A DNA stretch of 42,394 bases from an uncultured Paracoccaceae bacterium. GTDB lineage: Bacteria; Pseudomonadota; Alphaproteobacteria; Rhodobacterales; Rhodobacteraceae. The position numbers and the translations under genes are program-made. The notes under the pieces are model-generated. The model searched no databases and was not told where the DNA came from. It was given only the letters and a program-made list of their open reading frames with translations. The stretch lies in assembly GCA_938028765.1 (NCBI GenBank), contig CALIZF010000042.1, positions 1 to 42,394 of the forward strand. The letters run 5' to 3'. Below are positions 28,860 to 38,024 of the stretch, one piece after another; position 1 is the stretch's first letter, and each line of letters begins with the position of its first letter.

Positions 28860-30480
28860 ACGGTTCCGCATCCGTCGGTCCGGCCCGCTGGTCGAGGGGC
28901 TGGCGGAACCGGTCGCGCCCGAACCGACGCTGACCCCGCGCCCGGTGCCCGCCAGCAGCGCACCGCCGCCTGCCGATGCGCCTGCGCCCGCCGTTGCGGG
29001 CACGCCCGCCCCCCCGGCCGCGACCGACATCGACGCGATCCGGGCCGAAGGGCTTACCGGCCGGCAGCTGCGCCTCGCGCGCCGGGTGGCGCAGAAGCAC
29101 AATCTGCCCGCGACCTCGGATTACGACGCGGTGCGCCTTCTGCGCGCCGCCGGGATCGATCCGTTCCAGCGCGCGAACCTGCTGGAGCTTGTGACCGCCG
29201 CGGGATCGGACGGCGGCGGCGCGCAGCCCCCCGACGGGTCGCGCGCCTTGGCCACCATGCCCGATGCGCCGCGGCTGCCGAAGGTTGCGCGCCCCGGGCC
29301 CCTCGCCGCGCCGGACCAGCGGGCCGAGGAAAGCCACGCCGCGGACATCCTGCGTATCCAGCGCGACATTGCCCGCCGCCGCCGCCGGCGCGCGGCGCTT
29401 CTTGCGGTGCGGCTGTCGTTCTTCGTGCTGCTGCCGACGCTGGCCGCGTTCTATTACTTCGCCTTCGTCGCCACGCCGCTCTATGCCACGCGATCCGAAT
29501 TCGTGATCCAACAGTCGGAAAACCAGGCCGCCGGGGGCCTCGGCAGCCTGTTCTCGGGCACGCAGTTCGCCACCAGCCAGGATTCCATCGCCGTGCAAGG
29601 CTATCTGCAGTCGCGCGAGGCGATGCTGCGGCTCGACCGCGACGTGGGGTTCCGCCGGCACTTCTCCGGGCCCGGCGTCGATCCGATCCAGCGCCTGCCC
29701 GACGACGCCTCGGCCGAGGACGTCTATGCCGCCTACCGGCGCGCGGTGAAGATCGCCTACGACCCGACCGAGGGCATCATCAAGATGGAGGTCAGCGCCC
29801 CCGCGCCCGACTTGTCCGAGGCCTGGAGCCGCGCCCTGATCGGCTACGCCGAGGAACAGGTCGATCACCTGACACAGCGCCTGCGCACCGACCAGATGAG
29901 CGGGGCCATGCGCAGCTACGAGGCGGCCGAGGCGAACCTGCGCGCCGCGCAGGAACGGGTGGTGGAGCTGCAGGAACGCTTCCGCGTCCTGTCCTCGGAA
30001 GTCGAGGTCCAGCTGCTGACGACGCAGATCGGCAATCTCGAGCAGCAGCTGCTGCAGGACCGGCTGGCGCTGATCCAGATGCAGTCGAACCCGACGCCGA
30101 ACCGCGCCCGGATGGAGCCGGTGGAACGTCGCATCGCCACCCTCGAAGCCGAGATCGCGGCCCTGCGCGCCCGGCTGACCGAGAACGGCGCCTCCGGCCT
30201 GTCTCTGGCGCGGGTGCAGTCGGAACTGCTCGTGGCGCAGGCCGACGTGGAAACGCGGCAGCTTCTGCTGGCGCAGTCGCTCCAGCAGCTTGAAACCGCG
30301 CGGATCGAGGCGAACCGGCAGGTGCGCTACCTGTCCGTCTCGGTCAGCCCGACCGCGCCGGACACGGCCACCTATCCGCGAACCTTCGAGAACACGATGG
30401 TGGTGCTGCTGATCTTCACCGGCATCTATCTGATGGTGGCGATGACGGCCTCGATCCTGCGCGAACAGATCGCCGCATAG
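28837..30480 (+). CDS. kpsE: Capsule export inner-membrane protein (KpsE-like)
   Basis: A 547-residue polysaccharide co-polymerase/export protein. An N-terminal cytoplasmic segment of about 185 residues is rich in Pro and Ala and ends in a basic patch (RDIARRRRRRAALLA). Then come a membrane helix (about 190-210, LSFFVLLPTLAAFYYF), a long periplasmic domain beginning FVATPLYATRSEFVIQQSE, coiled coils at about 340-470, and a second membrane helix near the C-terminus (VVLLIFTGIYLMVAMTA). This is the KpsE/CtrB layout, linking the KpsMT transporter to the outer-membrane KpsD-type channel. The long cytoplasmic leader is larger than in E. coli KpsE. It starts inside kpsT. The 288 bases that follow it contain no gene I can support. 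Confidence 0.9.
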   Translation: MTTKPTARRFRIRRSGPLVEGLAEPVAPEPTLTPRPVPASSAPPPADAPAPAVAGTPAPPAATDIDAIRAEGLTGRQLRLARRVAQKHNLPATSDYDAVRLLRAAGIDPFQRANLLELVTAAGSDGGGAQPPDGSRALATMPDAPRLPKVARPGPLAAPDQRAEESHAADILRIQRDIARRRRRRAALLAVRLSFFVLLPTLAAFYYFAFVATPLYATRSEFVIQQSENQAAGGLGSLFSGTQFATSQDSIAVQGYLQSREAMLRLDRDVGFRRHFSGPGVDPIQRLPDDASAEDVYAAYRRAVKIAYDPTEGIIKMEVSAPAPDLSEAWSRALIGYAEEQVDHLTQRLRTDQMSGAMRSYEAAEANLRAAQERVVELQERFRVLSSEVEVQLLTTQIGNLEQQLLQDRLALIQMQSNPTPNRARMEPVERRIATLEAEIAALRARLTENGASGLSLARVQSELLVAQADVETRQLLLAQSLQQLETARIEANRQVRYLSVSVSPTAPDTATYPRTFENTMVVLLIFTGIYLMVAMTASILREQIAA

Positions 30481-30768
30481 CGCCGACCGCCGGCCCTTGA
30501 CCGGACCGCGTCCGCCGGCACCGCCCCCGGCGTGGCCAGGCGGCCGCGGATGACCCGTGCGCGCCCCTTCCCCCGCGCGCCTGCCCGGCACGATCGGCCG
30601 GACCGCCGCGAGCGCCACGGCGACGGCGCCCGGCGCCTCTCGCGCGCAGAGGGCTGGTCGAGGGGATCGGCGCCATGCGGCCACCGCGGTGACGCCGCCG
30701 CGGCGATCAGGCGTCGCAGCGAAGGCCGCAGGCCCGGCGGCCGCCGACCGGAAGCCGGCGGGCGCCGC

Positions 30769-31950
30769 TTAGGCCGCCCGGCCCGCGACCCAGCCCGAGG
30801 CCCAGGCCCACTGGAAGTTGTAGCCGCCCAGCCATCCGGTGACGTCCACGACCTCGCCTGCGAAATGCAGCCCCGGCACCCCCCGCGCCTGCATCGTGCG
30901 CGCGTCGAGGTCGCGGGTATCGACGCCGCCGACCGTCACCTCGGCGGTGCGGTAACCTTCGGAACCGGTCGGGCGCAGCGTCCAGCCGCCCAGCACCTCG
31001 GCCAGCCGGGCGATGCCGGCCGCATCGAGGTCTGCCAGCCGACCCGCCGCCCCGGCCCAGGCCGCGATCGCGCGGGCCAGCCTTTCCGGCAAGAGGCCGG
31101 TCAGCGCGGCGCCGGCCGTGCGCCCGCCCCCCGCCGCCCGCAGCGCCGCCAGCGTCCGGGCGGCATCGCGGCCGGGCAGGAAATCGACCGCGATGGTCCC
31201 GCCGGGCTGCCAATAGCTCGACACCTGCAGGATCGACGGGCCCGACAGGCCCCGGTGCGTGAACAGAAGACCGTCCTCGAACCCCGCCCGCCCGGCGGCG
31301 ACGCGGGCAGACACCGCCAGCCCCGCCAGCGCCGCCATGCCCTCGCGCAGGGCGTCGCCGAAGGTCAGCGGCACGAGGCCCGGGCGCGTCGGCACGATCC
31401 TAAGCCCGAACTGCCGCGCGAGCGTGTAGCCAAGGCCGGTCGCGCCCATCTTCGGGATCGACAGCCCCCCGGTGGCCACGATCACGCTGTCGGCCGCCAG
31501 CGGCCCCTGCGCGGTCTTAACGACGAACCGCGCCGGCCCCCCGGCCGATACCCCGGTGATGGCGCAGCCCGTGCGCAGCCCGCCGCCCGCCTGCGCCAGA
31601 TCGCGGCAGAGCGCCGACACGACCTGCGTCGCCGACCCGTCGCAAAACAGCTGCCCCGGCGTCTTTTCGTGCCAGGCGATCCCCCAGCCGTCGATCCGCG
31701 CCACGAAATCGGCCGGGGTGTAGCGGGCGAGCGGCGAAGCGGCGAACCGCGGGTTGCCGGACAGGAAGCGGTCGGGCGCGGTGGCGAGGTTGGTGAAGTT
31801 GCACCGCCCGCCGCCCGAGATGCGGATCTTCTCGCCCGGCCGCGCTGCATGATCGATCACCACGGTGCGCCGACCCCGGCGCGCCGCCTCGATCCCGGCG
31901 AACAACCCCGCCGCCCCGGCCCCGAGGACCGCCACATCGACCCGTTCCAT
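30769..31950 (-). CDS. BaiN/HI0933-like NAD(P)/FAD-dependent oxidoreductase
   Basis: A 393-residue flavoprotein. It starts with an FAD-binding Rossmann motif, VAVLGAGAAGLFAGIEAARR, followed by the family mark GEKIRISGGGRCNFTN. Later come SVIVATGGLSIPKMGATGLG and the C-terminal FAD-contact block GLHFAGEVVDVTGWLGGYNF, both typical of the BaiN/YhiN group. Members reduce unsaturated substrates or have no known role; the substrate is not predictable here. It converges on kpsE and diverges from tRNA-Gln. Confidence 0.9.
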   Translation of the reverse strand: MERVDVAVLGAGAAGLFAGIEAARRGRRTVVIDHAARPGEKIRISGGGRCNFTNLATAPDRFLSGNPRFAASPLARYTPADFVARIDGWGIAWHEKTPGQLFCDGSATQVVSALCRDLAQAGGGLRTGCAITGVSAGGPARFVVKTAQGPLAADSVIVATGGLSIPKMGATGLGYTLARQFGLRIVPTRPGLVPLTFGDALREGMAALAGLAVSARVAAGRAGFEDGLLFTHRGLSGPSILQVSSYWQPGGTIAVDFLPGRDAARTLAALRAAGGGRTAGAALTGLLPERLARAIAAWAGAAGRLADLDAAGIARLAEVLGGWTLRPTGSEGYRTAEVTVGGVDTRDLDARTMQARGVPGLHFAGEVVDVTGWLGGYNFQWAWASGWVAGRAA

Positions 31951-32000
31951 GCCCCGCCCCTAGCGCGCGACGCAGGGCCGCGCCACACCGATTTTGCCCC

Positions 32001-32028
32001 TTGAAGGCCCGGCCCCGCGCCGCTAGAA
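32001..32028 (+). promoter_or_regulatory. Promoter of tRNA-Gln
   Basis: TTGAAG (32001-32006) and CTAGAA (32023-32028) are 16 bases apart and end 12 bases before the mature tRNA, with a G/C-rich discriminator. This is a good placement for a stable-RNA promoter. Confidence 0.5.
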
Positions 32029-32040
32029 GCGCGCCCGAGT

Positions 32041-32115
32041 TGGGGCGTCGCCAAGCGGTAAGGCAGCGGTTTTTGGTACCGCCATACCTAGGTTCGAATC
32101 CTAGCGCCCCAGCCA
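32041..32115 (+). tRNA. tRNA-Gln (anticodon TTG)
   Basis: The acceptor TGGGGCG pairs with CGCCCCA. The anticodon stem GCGGT/ACCGC holds the loop TTTTGGT, giving anticodon TTG (reads CAA/CAG). The T arm has GGTTCGAATCC, and CCA is encoded at the end (32113-32115). The start TGGGG with an opening U-A pair is usual for tRNA-Gln. Confidence 0.96.
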
Positions 32116-32187
32116 TCCCCCCCTTGCCTTCGGCGGCATCCGCCCGCATGGATGCGGCTCATCTACCCGCAGGCGAAGGGGGCCTCG

Positions 32188-33672
32188 ATGCGGACGGCGG
32201 CAGAGATCCTTGCGGCGAACGGGCTTTCGGGCCTGACGGGCGACTGGCCGGTGCGGTCGCCCCTCGACGGCGCCGAGATCGCGCGCGTGCCGCTGACCCC
32301 GCCCGAGGCAGTGCCTGCCGCTGTCGCCCGCGCGCAGGCCGCCTTCGCCGCATGGCGCGCGGTGCCTGCGCCGCGGCGCGGGGAACTCGTGCGCCTGCTG
32401 GGCGAGGAGCTGCGGGCCGCCAAGGCCGAACTCGGCGCGCTGGTGACGCTCGAGGCCGGCAAGATCGTGTCCGAAGGCCTCGGCGAGGTGCAGGAGATGA
32501 TCGACATCTGCGACTTCGCCGTGGGCCTCTCGCGGCAGCTCTACGGGCTGACCATCGCCAGCGAACGCACCGGCCACGCGATGCGCGAGACCTGGCATCC
32601 GATGGGCCCCTGCGCGGTCGTGACCGCCTTCAACTTCCCGGTCGCGGTCTGGTCCTGGAACGCGGCGCTGGCGCTGGTCTGCGGCGATCCGGTGATCTGG
32701 AAGCCGTCGGACAAGACGCCGCTGACGGCGCTGGCGACGATGCGGATCCTCGAGCGCGCGCTGGCCCGTTTCGGCGACGCGCCCGAAGGGCTGGCGCAGT
32801 GCCTGATCGGCGGCGCCGGCATCGGTGCGGCGCTGGCCGCCGATCCGGGCGTGGCGATCGTGTCGGCAACCGGCTCCACCCGGATGGGGCGGGCGGTGGC
32901 GCCGGTGGTGGCGGCGCGGTTCGGGCGCGCGATCCTCGAGCTCGGCGGGAACAACGCGATGATCGTGGCACCCTCGGCCGACCTCGACATGGCGGTGCGG
33001 GCGATCGTGTTCGCCGCCGTCGGCACGGCGGGGCAGCGATGCACATCGCTGCGCCGGCTGATCGTGCACGACAGCATCCGGGCGGAACTGGTCTCGCGCC
33101 TGAAGGCGGCCTACGCCAGCCTGCCCGTGGGCGACCCCCGCGCGCCCGGCACGCTGGTCGGTCCGCTGATCGACGCCGCCGCCCGCGACCGGATGCTGGC
33201 CGCGTTGGCCCAGGCGCGGGCCGAGGGTGGCATCGTCCACGGCGGCGAGCCCGTGGCGGGCCTGCCCGGCGCCTACGTCACCCCCGCCATCGTCGAGATG
33301 CCCGCGCAGACCGCCATCGTGCGCGAGGAAACCTTCGCGCCGATCCTCTATGTCATGGGCTACACGGACTTCGCCGAGGCCGTGGCGATGCAGAACGCCG
33401 TGCCGCAGGGCCTGTCGTCCTGCATCTTCACGCTGAACCTGCGCGAGGCCGAGGCCTTCCTCGGGCCCGAGGGTTCGGACTGCGGCATCGCCAACGTGAA
33501 CATCGGCCCCTCGGGCGCCGAGATCGGGGGCGCCTTCGGCGGCGAGAAGGAGACGGGCGGCGGCCGCGAATCCGGCTCGGACGCCTGGAAGGCCTACATG
33601 CGGCGGCAGACGGCAACGGTGAACTACTCGGCCGCGCTGCCGCTGGCACAAGGGGTGCGGTTCGACTTCTGA
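32188..33672 (+). CDS. Aldehyde dehydrogenase, ALDH7 / aminoadipate-semialdehyde type
   Basis: A 494-residue NAD(P)-dependent aldehyde dehydrogenase. Catalytic residues can be placed at C285 in GQRCTSLRRLIV, E251 in ILELGGNNAMIV and N149 in TAFNFPVAVWSWN. The C-terminal block NVNIGPSGAEIGGAFGGEKE with GRESGSDAWKAYMRRQT is diagnostic of ALDH7, the group of L-aminoadipate-semialdehyde (piperideine-6-carboxylate) dehydrogenases in lysine breakdown. No other lysine degradation genes are nearby, so the physiological aldehyde is uncertain. The start is taken at 32188, near the GGCGAAGGGGG site; an in-frame ATG at 32152 would add 12 residues. It follows tRNA-Gln closely. Confidence 0.92.
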   Translation: MRTAAEILAANGLSGLTGDWPVRSPLDGAEIARVPLTPPEAVPAAVARAQAAFAAWRAVPAPRRGELVRLLGEELRAAKAELGALVTLEAGKIVSEGLGEVQEMIDICDFAVGLSRQLYGLTIASERTGHAMRETWHPMGPCAVVTAFNFPVAVWSWNAALALVCGDPVIWKPSDKTPLTALATMRILERALARFGDAPEGLAQCLIGGAGIGAALAADPGVAIVSATGSTRMGRAVAPVVAARFGRAILELGGNNAMIVAPSADLDMAVRAIVFAAVGTAGQRCTSLRRLIVHDSIRAELVSRLKAAYASLPVGDPRAPGTLVGPLIDAAARDRMLAALAQARAEGGIVHGGEPVAGLPGAYVTPAIVEMPAQTAIVREETFAPILYVMGYTDFAEAVAMQNAVPQGLSSCIFTLNLREAEAFLGPEGSDCGIANVNIGPSGAEIGGAFGGEKETGGGRESGSDAWKAYMRRQTATVNYSAALPLAQGVRFDF

Positions 33673-33786
33673 CCCGGCGCATGTTCTGACCCCGCGCATG
33701 CCGCCCGATGAAGCGGCCGTGATCGGCGGGGGCTTCCCGCGGGCCGGCACCGTGCTATCCCTCTTGCCGGCGGCAGGGAGAGTGGC

Positions 33787-34254
33787 ATGGCGATCGTGCT
33801 GAGCGTCAACGGGGCAGACCGGGCGATCGAGGCCGACGCCGAGATGCCGCTCCTCTGGGCCTTGCGTGACATCCTCGGGCTTACCGGCACCAAGTTCGGC
33901 TGCGGCGCGGGCATTTGCGGGGCCTGCACGGTGCACCTCGACGGGCGGGCGGCGCGGGCGTGCCAGGTGCCGATCGGCGATCTCGCAGGCGTGGCGGTGA
34001 CGACCATCGAGGGTCTGGGAACGGCGGAGGCACCCCATCCCGTGCAGCGGGCCTGGATCGAGGAGCAGGTTGCGCAATGCGGCTACTGCCAGCCGGGGCA
34101 GATCATGGCTGCGGCGGCGCTTCTCGCGAACAATCCCGCGCCGAGCGACGACGACATCGTGGCGGCGATGGACGGGCATATCTGCCGCTGCGCCACTTAT
34201 CCTCGGATCCGGTCGGCCGTGCGCGCCGCCGCCGCGGCGATGCGGGGGGCGTGA
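33787..34254 (+). CDS. 2Fe-2S subunit of molybdenum hydroxylase (IorA-like)
   Basis: A 155-residue small subunit with two [2Fe-2S] clusters. The plant-ferredoxin-type cluster uses C39, C44, C47 and C59 ([20 protein letters not shown]). The second uses C98, C101, C133 and C135 ([11 protein letters not shown] and [11 protein letters not shown]). This is the electron-transfer subunit of xanthine oxidase family enzymes of the isoquinoline 1-oxidoreductase or aldehyde dehydrogenase type, which lack the FAD subunit and pass electrons to a cytochrome or quinone. The stop is one base before the catalytic subunit start, so they are made as a pair. Confidence 0.93.
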   Translation: MAIVLSVNGADRAIEADAEMPLLWALRDILGLTGTKFGCGAGICGACTVHLDGRAARACQVPIGDLAGVAVTTIEGLGTAEAPHPVQRAWIEEQVAQCGYCQPGQIMAAAALLANNPAPSDDDIVAAMDGHICRCATYPRIRSAVRAAAAAMRGA

Positions 34255-34255
34255 G

Positions 34256-36502
34256 ATGGGCCGGACCGGACGGATCCTGCGGCGCACGTTCCTGATCGGC
34301 ACCGCCGCCGTCGCGGGCGGCGTCGCCTTCGGCGTCTGGGCCGTGCGTCGCGACCCTGCGAACCCGCTGCTGCCCGGGCTGCCGGTGGGCGCCGCCGCGA
34401 TCACACCCTTCGTGCGGATCGATGCCGCCGGCGTCACGCTGATCGCGCCGCGGGCCGAGGTCGGGCAGGGAATCGCCCATGCCCAGGCGATGATGATCGC
34501 CGAAGAGCTCGACATCGGCCTCGACCAGGTGGCAATCGACCCCGGCCCCCCCGCGCCCGCCTACTGGAACGGCCGCGTGGCGGCCGAAGGGCTGCCCTTC
34601 GCCGCCATCGACGACGGGATGATGGCGCGGGGGGCGCGGGCTGCGGGCGATGCGGTGTCGAAGCTGCTCGGCATCCAGATCACCGGCGGGTCAACCTCGG
34701 TCCCCGACATGTTCGACCGGCTGCGCGCGGCCGGTGCCGTCGCGCGCGAGACGCTGAAGGCGGCCGCCTCGCGCGAGACCGGCGTGCCGGTGGCGCAGCT
34801 CGGCACCGCGGGGGGCGCGGTGATCCTGCCCGACGGGCGCGCCCTGCCCTACACCGCCCTGGCAGCCGCCGCCGCGGCGACGCCGCCCGCAGGCCCCGTG
34901 CCGCTGCGCCCGCCCGAGGCCTGGCGGCTGATCGGCCGGTCGATCCCGCGCGCCGACATCGCGCGGAAATCCCTCGGCACCGAGATCTACGGGATCGACC
35001 TGCGCCTGCCCGGCATGGTCTTCGCCACCGCCCGCACCAACCCGAGGCTGGGGGGACCCGTGAACGGCATGGACGCCGCGGCGGCCGAAGCGATGCCCGG
35101 CGTCCTGCGCGTGGTGCCGCTGCCCGGCGGCGCGGCCGTGATCGCGCGCGACACCTGGACCGCCTTTCGCGCGGCCGGGGCCATCGCCTTCGACTGGGGC
35201 GCAGCACCGTTCCCCGCGACCCAGGCGGGCCTCTGGCGGACCATTGCCGACAGCTTCACCGACGAGCGGCGCGACAGCCGTCTGCGCGACGACGGCGATG
35301 CGGCGGCAGCAGCAACGGCGGCGGCGGCCGGCGCCGTGACCGCGGAATACCGCGCACCCTACCTCGCCCATGCGCCGCTCGAGCCGATGAACGCCACCGC
35401 GCTCTGGCGGGACGGGTGGCTCGACATCTGGACGGGCACACAGATCCCCCGCTTCGTCCAGTCGAATGTCGAGCGCGTCCACGGCATCCCGTCCGAGCGG
35501 GTCCGGGTGCACCAGATGCCCTCGGGCGGCAGCTTCGGCCGGCGGCTGGAAGACGACTATGTGCAGCAGGCCGTCGCAGTGGCCCGCGCGATGGAGGGCA
35601 CGCCGGTCAAGCTCACCTGGACGCGGGAAGAGGATTTCGCCCATGACTTTCCCCGGCCCGCTGCCATCGCGCGGGGGCGAGGGGCGGTGGCCGACGGGCG
35701 CGTGACGGCGCTCGAGCTTGCGATCGCCGCGCCATCGGTCGCGGAGAGCCAGATCGCGCGGCTGGGTTTGCCGGCGGCAGGGCCGGACATCGCCATCGTG
35801 GCCGGCGCCTGGGACCAGCCCTATGCGATCCCGCATTACCGCGTCACCGGCCACCGCGCGCCGGCCGCCGTCCCGGTCAGTTCCTGGCGGTCGGTCGGGG
35901 CGTCGCACAACGGGTTCTTCCACGAGAGCTTCCTCGACGAGCTGATCCATGCCGCCGGGGCCGACCCGCTGGCCGAGCGCATCCGGCTGTGCAGCCACGC
36001 GCCCTCGCGCCGCGTGCTGGAGGCGGCGGGTGCGATGGCGGGGTGGGCCGGGCCGCGCCCGGCGCCGGGCGTCGGGCGGGGGGTGGCGTTCACGCTGTCC
36101 TTCGGGGTGCCGGTGGCCGAGATCGTCGAGGTGGCCGACACTCCCGGCGGGCTCCGTCTGACCGGCGTTTGGGTGGCGGCCGAGGTGGGCCGCGTGATCG
36201 ACCCCGCCGGGGCCGAGGCGCAGGCGACCGGCGGCGTCCTGTGGGGCCTCGGCCACGCGATGCACGCCGAGATCACCTATGAGGGCGGCGCGGCCGAGCA
36301 GACGAACTTCCACGCCTTCGGCGGGCTGCGGCTGTCCGAGGTGCCGCCGGTGCAGGTGCGGCTTCTCGAGACGGACGCGCTGCGCGGCCTCGGCGAGCCC
36401 ACCGTGCCGCCTGCAGCGGCGGCGCTGGCGAATGCGATCTTCGCCGCGACCGGACAGAGGATCCGCGAGATGCCGCTGGTGCGGCACGTCCGCTTCGCCT
36501 GA
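34256..36502 (+). CDS. Molybdopterin catalytic subunit, isoquinoline 1-oxidoreductase-like
   Basis: A 748-residue large subunit of a molybdenum hydroxylase. The N-terminus carries a twin-Arg type signal (RILRRTFLIGTAAVAGGVAF), so the enzyme is probably exported folded and faces the periplasm. MCD-binding and active-site regions typical of the IorB/aldehyde dehydrogenase branch include APRAEVGQGIAHAQAMMIAE, MPSGGSFGRRLEDDYVQQAV and SWRSVGASHNGFFHESFLDE. Near the C-terminus, GLGEPTVPPAAAALANAIF carries the conserved active-site Glu region. It acts with the 2Fe-2S subunit on an aldehyde or N-heterocycle; the substrate cannot be told. Neither the cytochrome c third subunit nor an XdhC-type maturation factor lies in the window. 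Confidence 0.92.
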   Translation: MGRTGRILRRTFLIGTAAVAGGVAFGVWAVRRDPANPLLPGLPVGAAAITPFVRIDAAGVTLIAPRAEVGQGIAHAQAMMIAEELDIGLDQVAIDPGPPAPAYWNGRVAAEGLPFAAIDDGMMARGARAAGDAVSKLLGIQITGGSTSVPDMFDRLRAAGAVARETLKAAASRETGVPVAQLGTAGGAVILPDGRALPYTALAAAAAATPPAGPVPLRPPEAWRLIGRSIPRADIARKSLGTEIYGIDLRLPGMVFATARTNPRLGGPVNGMDAAAAEAMPGVLRVVPLPGGAAVIARDTWTAFRAAGAIAFDWGAAPFPATQAGLWRTIADSFTDERRDSRLRDDGDAAAAATAAAAGAVTAEYRAPYLAHAPLEPMNATALWRDGWLDIWTGTQIPRFVQSNVERVHGIPSERVRVHQMPSGGSFGRRLEDDYVQQAVAVARAMEGTPVKLTWTREEDFAHDFPRPAAIARGRGAVADGRVTALELAIAAPSVAESQIARLGLPAAGPDIAIVAGAWDQPYAIPHYRVTGHRAPAAVPVSSWRSVGASHNGFFHESFLDELIHAAGADPLAERIRLCSHAPSRRVLEAAGAMAGWAGPRPAPGVGRGVAFTLSFGVPVAEIVEVADTPGGLRLTGVWVAAEVGRVIDPAGAEAQATGGVLWGLGHAMHAEITYEGGAAEQTNFHAFGGLRLSEVPPVQVRLLETDALRGLGEPTVPPAAAALANAIFAATGQRIREMPLVRHVRFA

Positions 36503-36531
36503 GCAGCCTCGGCGCGACCGGACGGTGCCGA

Positions 36532-36948
36532 TCAGCGCCGAACCGGCCGCGGCGATGCCCGCCGCCGCCTGCGCCATATGCGCGCGCCGATCACGTCCGA
36601 TCCGCCCGCGCGCTGGACGTCGAGGTTCCGCTCGCGCCGCTGGATCGGCTTGACCGGCCGCAGGGCGGCCGGTGCCGGCTCGGCCTTGCGCGCGCCCCAG
36701 CAGACGCCGTCGGGCAGTTCGAGGTTCCCGGGGCCGACCTCGACCAGCAGCCGCGCGTCGATCTGCCGGATGTCGGGGCGGGTCTGCATGAAGCTGCAGA
36801 CGCCCGCCACCGGCACCGCGGTGACCGGAAGCATGACAAGCCAGCGGCGCAGGATTGCCGCTGCAAAGTCCGCGATCAGTTCGGCGTGGTCCGGCGATGC
36901 GTCGCCGGGTAGCAGCGTGCCGGACGGGTCGCGGGGGCCGGATGCCAT
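36532..36948 (-). pseudogene. Truncated Wzz-like chain-length determinant
   Basis: The ATG at 36948 has a GAGGGAG ribosome region. Residues about 22-72 (ELIADFAAAILRRWLVMLPV, then a membrane helix, then DARLLVEVG) match the opening of Wzz-type polysaccharide co-polymerases, where a basic RRW precedes the first helix and ATARLLV follows it. Residues to about 125 (PVKPIQRRERNLDVQ, GSDVIGARI) still resemble the next conserved part. The frame then ends in an Arg-rich tail at residue 138, whereas full proteins have 300-700 residues with a second membrane helix. I read it as a 3'-truncated remnant, although a short product could still be made. Confidence 0.5.
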
Positions 36949-37157
36949 GCAACGCTCCCTCAGCTCGGCAGACGCGACCGACCGGGCCGCAAGCTGACCG
37001 ACACGACGGCGCCACCACCCCAGCGCCAGCCGCAGGCGGCCGAGAAATCAGGCGCCGCGGCGGCGCGGCACCCGGCGGGCGAGGGTTGCTCCGCGCGAAA
37101 GGCGGCGTTTATGCTGCGTGTCGCGGGGCTGCCGGCGTGGCGGCGCGGGGTGGCAGG

Positions 37158-38024
37158 ATGCGTGTGCTGGTGCTGGGCGGGACGGGGATGCTCGGCCATG
37201 TGCTGGTCCGCACGCTGGCCGATCTCGGGCACGACGTCGCCGCGACGGTCCGCGGGGATCCGGCCGACCCTGCGCTCGACCCCTGGGTCCCGCCCGCATC
37301 GCGCATCGCCGTGGCCGACCTTGCCGAACCGGGCGAACTTGCGCGCGCCGTCGCCGCAGCGAGGCCGTCGGTCGTGGTCAACGCCGCCGGCATGATCAAG
37401 CAGAAGTCCACCGATCCGGTGGCGCTGATCCGGCTGAACGCGCTGCTGCCGCACCTTGCCGCGGCCGAGGCCGCGCGGCACGGCGCGCGGCTGATCCATG
37501 TGTCCACCGATTGCGTGTTTGCGGGCACGAAGGGCCTTTATGCCGAGACCGACCCGCCCGATGCGGGCGACGATTACGGCCAATCCAAGCGCCTCGGCGA
37601 AGTGGCCGCGCCGCACCTGACGCTGCGCACCTCGCTGGTCGGCTGGCAACTGCGCGGGGCGGAAAGCCTGCTCGCGTGGTTTCTGGCGCAGCGCGGGGGC
37701 CGGGCGCGGGGGTTCACCCGGGCCTATTTCTCGGGCCTCTCCACCCCCGCCTTCGCCCGGATCCTCGCGGCGGTGATCGCGGAACATCCGGGGCTTTCGG
37801 GCCTGTGGCACGTCGCGGCACCGCGCATCTCGAAATACGACCTGCTCGCAGGCCTGAACGCGCGGCTGGGCCGGCCTGTGGACCTTGTGCCCGACGACGG
37901 GCCTGCGATCGACCGCAGCCTCGACGGCCGGCGCTTTGCCGAAGCCACCGCCATCAAACCGCCCGAATGGCCGGAAATGCTGGACGAACTGGCAGCAGGC
38001 AGGGTGAGGGCGAATGGCGATTGA
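37158..38024 (+). CDS. RmlD-like nucleotide-sugar reductase (extended SDR)
   Basis: A 288-residue Rossmann-fold protein of the dTDP-4-dehydrorhamnose reductase (RmlD) group. The N-terminal nucleotide-binding motif is VLGGTGMLGHVL, the catalytic Ser/Thr lies in LIHVSTDCVFAG, and the Tyr-Lys pair is in DDYGQSKRLGE. It should reduce a 4-keto sugar nucleotide made by the next gene, whose start overlaps its end by 11 bases. A 4,6-dehydratase plus RmlD-like reductase pair without WbjC/CapF is the arrangement reported for UDP-L-rhamnosamine/quinovosamine type sugars, so the product may be of that kind; this is inference. The start at 37158 follows a GGCAGG site. Confidence 0.85.
   Translation: MRVLVLGGTGMLGHVLVRTLADLGHDVAATVRGDPADPALDPWVPPASRIAVADLAEPGELARAVAAARPSVVVNAAGMIKQKSTDPVALIRLNALLPHLAAAEAARHGARLIHVSTDCVFAGTKGLYAETDPPDAGDDYGQSKRLGEVAAPHLTLRTSLVGWQLRGAESLLAWFLAQRGGRARGFTRAYFSGLSTPAFARILAAVIAEHPGLSGLWHVAAPRISKYDLLAGLNARLGRPVDLVPDDGPAIDRSLDGRRFAEATAIKPPEWPEMLDELAAGRVRANGD

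Noticed and set aside
30557..30772. Possible 71-residue ORF in the kpsE/flavoprotein gap
   Set aside because: Ala/Arg/Pro-rich, no ribosome site, no family resemblance.
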